Positions 59,475 through 64,000 of a DNA stretch of 64,000 bases are shown here, one piece after another (the stretch's first letter is position 1; each line of letters begins with the position of its first letter). The notes beneath the pieces are model-generated. The model saw only the letters and a list, made by a program, of their open reading frames with translations. It was not told the DNA's origin and ran no database searches. The DNA comes from Clostridia bacterium (lineage in GTDB: Bacteria; Bacillota; Clostridia; Oscillospirales; CAG-272), in assembly GCA_017408585.1 (NCBI GenBank), contig JAFQUJ010000012.1, positions 24,225 through 88,224 on the forward strand. Direction: 5' to 3'. The translations under genes and the position numbers were made by a program.

Positions 59475-60545
59475 TTATGAAATAACGGTTCTTATAACTA
59501 AATAGGAAAGGTATGCAACATATAGAGAAATAAAAATAATACCATTCCATCGCTCAAGCCTGTGATTTAAGGACATAACGAACAAAATCACAGTTGCAAC
59601 CATCATTACAATTAGGTCGATTACAATTTGAGAGCCGGTTGTAAGAGGGTTTACCGTACCGGCAATGCCGAGTATAAATAATATATTGAATATATTTGAG
59701 CCGACAACATTTCCAAGTGCTAGATCGTTTTGACCCTTTTTCGCTGCGATAACGCTTGTGACAAGCTCCGGAAGTGATGTTCCAACTGCAACAATTGTAA
59801 GACCCACTAGCGCCTCTGTTAAATCGTGGTCAATCCCCGCAGCGATAGCGCCATGCATAGCAAGACCCTTAGCGCCACTAACAACCATCTCGCCACCGAG
59901 AATAATTCCCGCAATTCCTACAACGCATACCAAAATTGCCTTGACAAGCGACATATCCTTAATCTCGGGCTCTTCGCCCTTATCCTCCGGTGCGCTACCG
60001 TCACCTAAATCGAGAGCCTTTTCTCTTTTTGCGCTCAAAACAACATAGGTTAGGTATGCAATAATGAGGATAAAGAAGATGATAGCCTCCCATCTTGTGA
60101 TGGCGTAGGCGCTTCCGTCGATGCCGAAAAAGCAACCGAATACGACAAGAAGAGCAGAAACTCCCAGTAGTATAGGAAGCTCGCGCTTTACAATGCTTTT
60201 CTTTACCGCAACGGGAGAAAAGATTGAACAAAGTCCTAAAACGAGCAAGATATTGCAAATATTAGAGCCGACAACATTTCCTAAGGCAACATTCGCGTTT
60301 CCGCCATCAATCAAGGTAGCAATAGAGTCCGAGGTCGAAACCGCAAGCTCGGGACACGATGTGCCCATAGCTACAATGGTAAGACCGATAATCAGCGGAG
60401 AAACATGAAGCTTTTTTGCAATAACGCAGGCACTATCTACGAAAAAGTCGCAAAACTTAACTAAGAAAAGCGTGCCTATGCCAAGAAGCGCAATAAAGCA
60501 AACAATTTGAAGGGGAACGCCGAAATTGTTTATGAAATCAAACAT
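59475..60545 (-). CDS. Calcium/sodium antiporter (YrbG-like, CaCA family)
   Basis: A 356-aa membrane protein with about ten helices in two inverted halves, each with an alpha repeat. The first is GLTIVAMGTSCPELAVSTSD with ALGNVVGSNICNILLVLGLC; the second is GLTIVAVGTSLPELVTSVIA with ALGNVVGSNIFNILFILGIA. The ion-binding Glu (PEL) and Asn residues are intact in both. A polar loop (residues about 170-200, Asp/Glu/Lys-rich) separates the halves on the cytoplasmic side. It exchanges Ca2+ for Na+ (or H+/K+) across the inner membrane. Monocistronic by spacing. Confidence 0.93.
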   Translation of the reverse strand: MFDFINNFGVPLQIVCFIALLGIGTLFLVKFCDFFVDSACVIAKKLHVSPLIIGLTIVAMGTSCPELAVSTSDSIATLIDGGNANVALGNVVGSNICNILLVLGLCSIFSPVAVKKSIVKRELPILLGVSALLVVFGCFFGIDGSAYAITRWEAIIFFILIIAYLTYVVLSAKREKALDLGDGSAPEDKGEEPEIKDMSLVKAILVCVVGIAGIILGGEMVVSGAKGLAMHGAIAAGIDHDLTEALVGLTIVAVGTSLPELVTSVIAAKKGQNDLALGNVVGSNIFNILFILGIAGTVNPLTTGSQIVIDLIVMMVATVILFVMSLNHRLERWNGIIFISLYVAYLSYLVIRTVIS

Positions 60546-60579
60546 AATATATCCTTTTTAATATCCTTGTTTTTCGATT

Positions 60580-61872
60580 TTATTCTTCGATTATAAGCTT
60601 TATAACATTACCATTTCCGTTTAGCTTGGCAAATGGTGGCGTGCGTACAAATATTACACTATGCCCGTCTATCTCGTAGGAATGGGCATTCCACGGAAGG
60701 TTAGTGGATAGCTCGCGTCCGTCGCACAAAAGCCTAGCGCCGATAACCTTGTAGGGACAATCGTAAATTGCAATATGCTCTGAGCAACAGTCCTGAACAT
60801 AAAGGTAAAGCGCGCCCTCGCCCTTTGTAATTCTGCCGAAATCGTGCTTTTTAATGTCTGCTATGCCACAGCCATAAACGCACTCACCATTAAGACGCAT
60901 CCATTCGCCGACCTCCTCGAGCACCTTAACTGACATTTCAGGAATATTTCCCTTAGCGTCAGGGCCAACATTGAGAAGAAGATTTCCACCCTTAGAAACA
61001 CACTCCATTAGCATATTGATTACATTTTTAGAGCTCTTGTAGTTTAGGTCGTTTGCGTTATAGCACCAATGGTCATTAAGCGTAATACAGGTTTCCCACG
61101 GAATAGGATTACCGTTTACATCGGTCATTCCACCGACAGGTATCATTTGCTCGGGAGAGCCAAAGTCACCTGAATAAATCTCGGGATTTGCACTTGTGAT
61201 ATCGCCACCCATACGGTTGTCAATAATTACATCGGGGTTAATCGATCTAACCATATTTACAAGCTTGGTAGCCTCCCATTTTTCACCGGTCATCTCGCCA
61301 TAGTGGAAGTCAAACCACATAATGTCGATTTTTCCGTAATTGGTCATAAGCTCCCTTACTTGATTATGCATATATTCAACATATCTTTCAAAGTGCTGAC
61401 CTCTTTGCTCCTTGAAGTCCTCGTTGTCTCTCATGGGGTGATGCATATCACCATACGCAGGATAGTCGGGGTGATGCCAATCGAGCAGAGAATAGTATAG
61501 ACCAATCTTTATGCCCTCAGCACGAAATGCGTCAACATATTCACGAACAAGGTCGCGACCCGCAGGGGTGTTTGTAGCCTTGTAGTCTGTATATTGGCTA
61601 TCGAACAAGCAAAAGCCATCGTGGTGCTTTGTTGTAAGCACAGCGTATTTCATGCCCGCCTGCTTTGCAAGCTTAGCCCATTTCTTAGGATCATAATTTG
61701 TTGGATTAAAGGTGTCAAAATATTTTTGATAGTCCTCGATTGTAATTCTTTTGTGGTTTCTTATCCATTCGTTTTCAGCGATAATTGAATAAAGTCCCCA
61801 GTGAATAAACATACCGAAGCGGTCATGACAATAGCCCTTGGTTCTCAGAGCTCTTTCCTCTTGAATATTCAT
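60580..61872 (-). CDS. Alpha-L-fucosidase (GH29)
   Basis: A 430-aa GH29 enzyme. It opens DRFGMFIHWGLYSIIAENEW, with KYAVLTTKHHDGFCLFDSQY, GIKIGLYYSLLDWHHPDYPA and the nucleophile Asp in IDIMWFDFHYG (near 205). The WFDG motif is WFDF here. Later come SGDFGSPEQMIPVGG (candidate acid/base Glu), LNDHWCYN, and GGNLLLNVGPDAKGNIPEMS. A short C-terminal beta domain follows. It removes alpha-L-fucose from glycans. No signal peptide, so it acts on imported fucosyl-oligosaccharides. The ribosome site is AGGAG-poor, but the ATG matches the family N-terminus. Confidence 0.9.
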   Translation of the reverse strand: MNIQEERALRTKGYCHDRFGMFIHWGLYSIIAENEWIRNHKRITIEDYQKYFDTFNPTNYDPKKWAKLAKQAGMKYAVLTTKHHDGFCLFDSQYTDYKATNTPAGRDLVREYVDAFRAEGIKIGLYYSLLDWHHPDYPAYGDMHHPMRDNEDFKEQRGQHFERYVEYMHNQVRELMTNYGKIDIMWFDFHYGEMTGEKWEATKLVNMVRSINPDVIIDNRMGGDITSANPEIYSGDFGSPEQMIPVGGMTDVNGNPIPWETCITLNDHWCYNANDLNYKSSKNVINMLMECVSKGGNLLLNVGPDAKGNIPEMSVKVLEEVGEWMRLNGECVYGCGIADIKKHDFGRITKGEGALYLYVQDCCSEHIAIYDCPYKVIGARLLCDGRELSTNLPWNAHSYEIDGHSVIFVRTPPFAKLNGNGNVIKLIIEE

Positions 61873-61959
61873 AGAAATCTCCGTAAAGCACTAACCGATT
61901 GGAGAATTGCTTCCCCAATCGGCATAGAGCAAATTATTTATAAAACAATTCGATTAAAA

Positions 61960-64000
61960 TTATTTTCTAGGGTTCTTAATAGCTGCTTGAGCTGCTGCAA
62001 GTCTAGCAATTGGAACTCTGAATGGTGAGCATGATACATAAGATAGACCGATCTTATGGCAGAACTCAACAGATGTTGGGTCACCACCGTGCTCTCCGCA
62101 GATACCAAGGTGCATATTAGGACGAGCCTCAAGACCTGCCTCAACTGCCATCTTCATGAGCTTACCAACACCGTTTTGGTCGATTCTTGCGAATGGATCG
62201 TTCTCGTAGATCTTGCTCTCATAGTAAGCTGTGAGGAACTTACCGGCGTCATCACGGCTGAAGCCGAATGTCATCTGTGTAAGGTCGTTTGTACCGAAGC
62301 AGAAGAACTCAGCCTCAGTTACGATCTCGTCAGCTGTTAGACAAGCACGAGGAATTTCGATCATTGTACCAACCTCGTATGTGAGATCAACGCCTGCGTC
62401 AGCGATTTCCTTGTCAGCTGTTGCAACAACGATTCTCTTAACGAATGCAAGCTCCTTAACCTCGCCAACAAGTGGAATCATGATTTCAGGAACGATGTTC
62501 CAATCCGGATGATTTCTCTTAACATTGATAGCTGCACGGATAACAGCACTTGTTTGCATCTTAGCGATTTCAGGGTAAGTAACTGATAGACGGCATCCAC
62601 GGTGACCCATCATTGGGTTGAACTCGTGAAGTGAAGCGATGATAGCCTTAATGTCTGCTACGCTCTTACCTTGTGTTTGAGCGAGAAGCTCAATATCATT
62701 TTCCTCAGTAGGAACAAACTCATGTAGAGGTGGATCAAGGAAACGAATTGTAACAGGGTTGCCCTCGAGAGCCTCATAGAGCTTCTCGAAGTCGCTTTGC
62801 TGGTAAGGAAGAATCTTAGCAAGAGCTGCCTCTCTTTCCTCAACAGTGTCAGCGCAGATCATTTCTCTGAATGCTGCAATTCTGTCTGCCTCGAAGAACA
62901 TATGCTCTGTACGGCAAAGACCGATACCCTCAGCACCGAAGATTCTAGCCTGCTTAGCATCAGCAGGAGTATCAGCGTTTGTTCTAATCTTGAGCTGTCT
63001 GTATTCGTCAGCCCATGTCATAATTGTTTCAAACTCACCAACGATTGAAGCAGGAACGGTAGGAATAGCCTCGCCATAGATGTTACCTGTTGAACCGTCA
63101 AGTGAAATGTAGTCGCCCTCAACATATGTTCTGCCACCGAGAGTGAACTTCTTGTTTTCCTCGTCCATCTTAATCTCGCCACAGCCGGATACACAGCAAG
63201 TACCCATACCACGAGCAACAACCGCTGCGTGTGATGTCATACCGCCACGAACTGTAAGGATACCTTGAGCGTAGTGCATACCCTCAATGTCCTCAGGAGA
63301 TGTTTCAAGACGAACAAGAACAACCTTCTTACCGGCCTTGCCCCATTCAACAGCGTCCTCAGCTGTGAATACGATTTGACCGCAAGCAGCTCCTGGTGAA
63401 GCAGGAAGAGCAGAAGCAACAATCTTTGCCTTCTTAAGAGCAGAAGCGTCAAATTGTGGGTGGAGAAGAGCGTCAAGCTGCTTAGGATCGATCATGAGAA
63501 GAGCCTCTTCCTTTGTGATCATACCCTCGTTAACGAGGTCAACAGCAATCTTAAGAGCAGCCTTAGCGGTTCTCTTACCGTTTCTGGTTTGAAGCATATA
63601 GAGCTTTCTATCCTCTATAGTGAACTCCATATCCTGCATATCTCTGTAGTGGTTTTCAAGAGTATTGCAAATGCCAACGAATTGGTCATAAACCTCAGGC
63701 ATAACCTCTTGAAGCTTTGCAATAGGCATTGGTGTACGAACACCGGCAACAACATCCTCGCCCTGAGCGTTCATAAGGAACTCACCCATAAGCTTCTTTT
63801 CACCTGTAGCTGGGTCACGAGTAAATGCAACACCAGTACCACAGTCATCACCCATGTTACCGAATGCCATCATTTGAACATTTACAGCAGTACCCCATGA
63901 GTAAGGGATTTCATTTTGCATTCTATAATAGTTAGCACGAGGGTTGTCCCATGAACGGAAAACAGCCTTAACTGCGCCCATGAGCTGTTCCTTAGGATCA
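61960..64000 (-). CDS. ppdK: Pyruvate, phosphate dikinase (N-terminus beyond right edge)
   Basis: Partial: the frame is open at base 64000, so about the first 200 of roughly 875 residues are missing; about 680 codons are seen. The visible part has the end of the ATP-grasp domain (GDDCGTGVAFTRDPATGEKK), the phosphohistidine domain (VRGGMTSHAAVVARGMGTCC, catalytic His in TSHA), the RTEHMFFEADRI stretch and the PEP/pyruvate barrel (FCFGTNDLTQMTFGFSRDDA; CGEHGGDP with the active-site Cys). The enzyme interconverts pyruvate + ATP + Pi and PEP + AMP + PPi in the cytoplasm. Its family is typical of Clostridia lacking or complementing pyruvate kinase. Together with malic enzyme and fumarase in this window it links C4 acids to PEP. 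Confidence 0.96.
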   Translation of the reverse strand, partial: DPKEQLMGAVKAVFRSWDNPRANYYRMQNEIPYSWGTAVNVQMMAFGNMGDDCGTGVAFTRDPATGEKKLMGEFLMNAQGEDVVAGVRTPMPIAKLQEVMPEVYDQFVGICNTLENHYRDMQDMEFTIEDRKLYMLQTRNGKRTAKAALKIAVDLVNEGMITKEEALLMIDPKQLDALLHPQFDASALKKAKIVASALPASPGAACGQIVFTAEDAVEWGKAGKKVVLVRLETSPEDIEGMHYAQGILTVRGGMTSHAAVVARGMGTCCVSGCGEIKMDEENKKFTLGGRTYVEGDYISLDGSTGNIYGEAIPTVPASIVGEFETIMTWADEYRQLKIRTNADTPADAKQARIFGAEGIGLCRTEHMFFEADRIAAFREMICADTVEEREAALAKILPYQQSDFEKLYEALEGNPVTIRFLDPPLHEFVPTEENDIELLAQTQGKSVADIKAIIASLHEFNPMMGHRGCRLSVTYPEIAKMQTSAVIRAAINVKRNHPDWNIVPEIMIPLVGEVKELAFVKRIVVATADKEIADAGVDLTYEVGTMIEIPRACLTADEIVTEAEFFCFGTNDLTQMTFGFSRDDAGKFLTAYYESKIYENDPFARIDQNGVGKLMKMAVEAGLEARPNMHLGICGEHGGDPTSVEFCHKIGLSYVSCSPFRVPIARLAAAQAAIKNPRK

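Noticed and set aside
61895-61922. CCGATTGG/CCAATCGG hairpin between ppdK and the fucosidase as terminator
   Set aside because: No T-run follows in the minus direction; only a possible leader hairpin.

Overview
The window looks like chromosome from an uncultured Gram-positive anaerobe of the Clostridia, probably a fibre-using gut or animal-associated species. This is an inference from gene content: AAGGAGG-type ribosome sites, CCA-encoding tRNA genes, a pyruvate phosphate dikinase/malic enzyme/fumarase set, BspA-type leucine-rich repeat and CotH surface proteins, and many glycoside hydrolases. The DNA is moderately AT-rich by eye. Promoters are strikingly regular (TTGACA-17-TATAAT), and most transcription units end in clear hairpin-plus-T-run terminators. 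No integrase, transposase, CRISPR or phage gene was seen.

Layout. 1-5.5 kb: three adjacent MORN-repeat proteins on the minus strand, the first running off the left edge, behind a leader with a 17-bp hairpin. 5.9-15 kb: an EF-G paralogue, a remnant of an XRE regulator, a metallophosphoesterase, a CofE-like ligase, a secreted leucine-rich repeat protein, a HAD hydrolase, a small XRE protein and a glycoside hydrolase. 15-16.7 kb: tRNA-Ser(GCT) and tRNA-Arg(ACG), each followed by a strange non-coding element. 16.7-25.8 kb: a membrane protein, a three-gene operon (GDPD-like phosphodiesterase, a 666-aa unknown, an EEP-family enzyme), two paralogous GH39-like enzymes around a polytopic membrane protein, and a membrane protein of unknown role. 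25.9-29.3 kb: fumarase and malic enzyme in one operon, and a helix-turn-helix/beta-helix fusion. 29.5-45 kb: a long minus-strand cell-surface polysaccharide cluster (glycosyltransferases, Wzm/Wzt-type ABC exporter, complete dTDP-L-rhamnose set rfbABCD). 45.9-50.9 kb: a Gld-like ABC transporter with two accessory proteins. 51-53.5 kb: a GH94-type phosphorylase. 53.6-58.7 kb: four paralogous lipoproteins, one carrying an in-frame A AAA AAG slip site, and a CotH-family lipoprotein. 58.8-64 kb: a methylglyoxal-synthase-like protein with altered active-site residues, a Ca/Na antiporter, a GH29 alpha-fucosidase, and pyruvate phosphate dikinase cut by the right edge.

Genes that work together. rfbA, rfbD, rfbB and rfbC make dTDP-L-rhamnose; the glycosyltransferases and DUF2142 protein assemble a rhamnose-containing glycan, and the ABC pair exports it. 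Fumarase and malic enzyme turn fumarate to malate to pyruvate, and pyruvate phosphate dikinase links pyruvate to PEP. The GH39, GH29, GH94 and GH5-like enzymes suggest plant or host glycan use.

Most unusual content. (1) Arrays of short hairpins at four sites, with a fifth degenerate one, in which a 7-8-nt linker is constant while every stem is different but self-complementary. (2) Elements downstream of both tRNA genes, built from an inverted copy of that tRNA's T-arm and a direct copy of its 3' end. (3) A lipoprotein gene split by a dnaX-like -1 slippery heptamer. (4) The MORN triplet with its hairpin leader.
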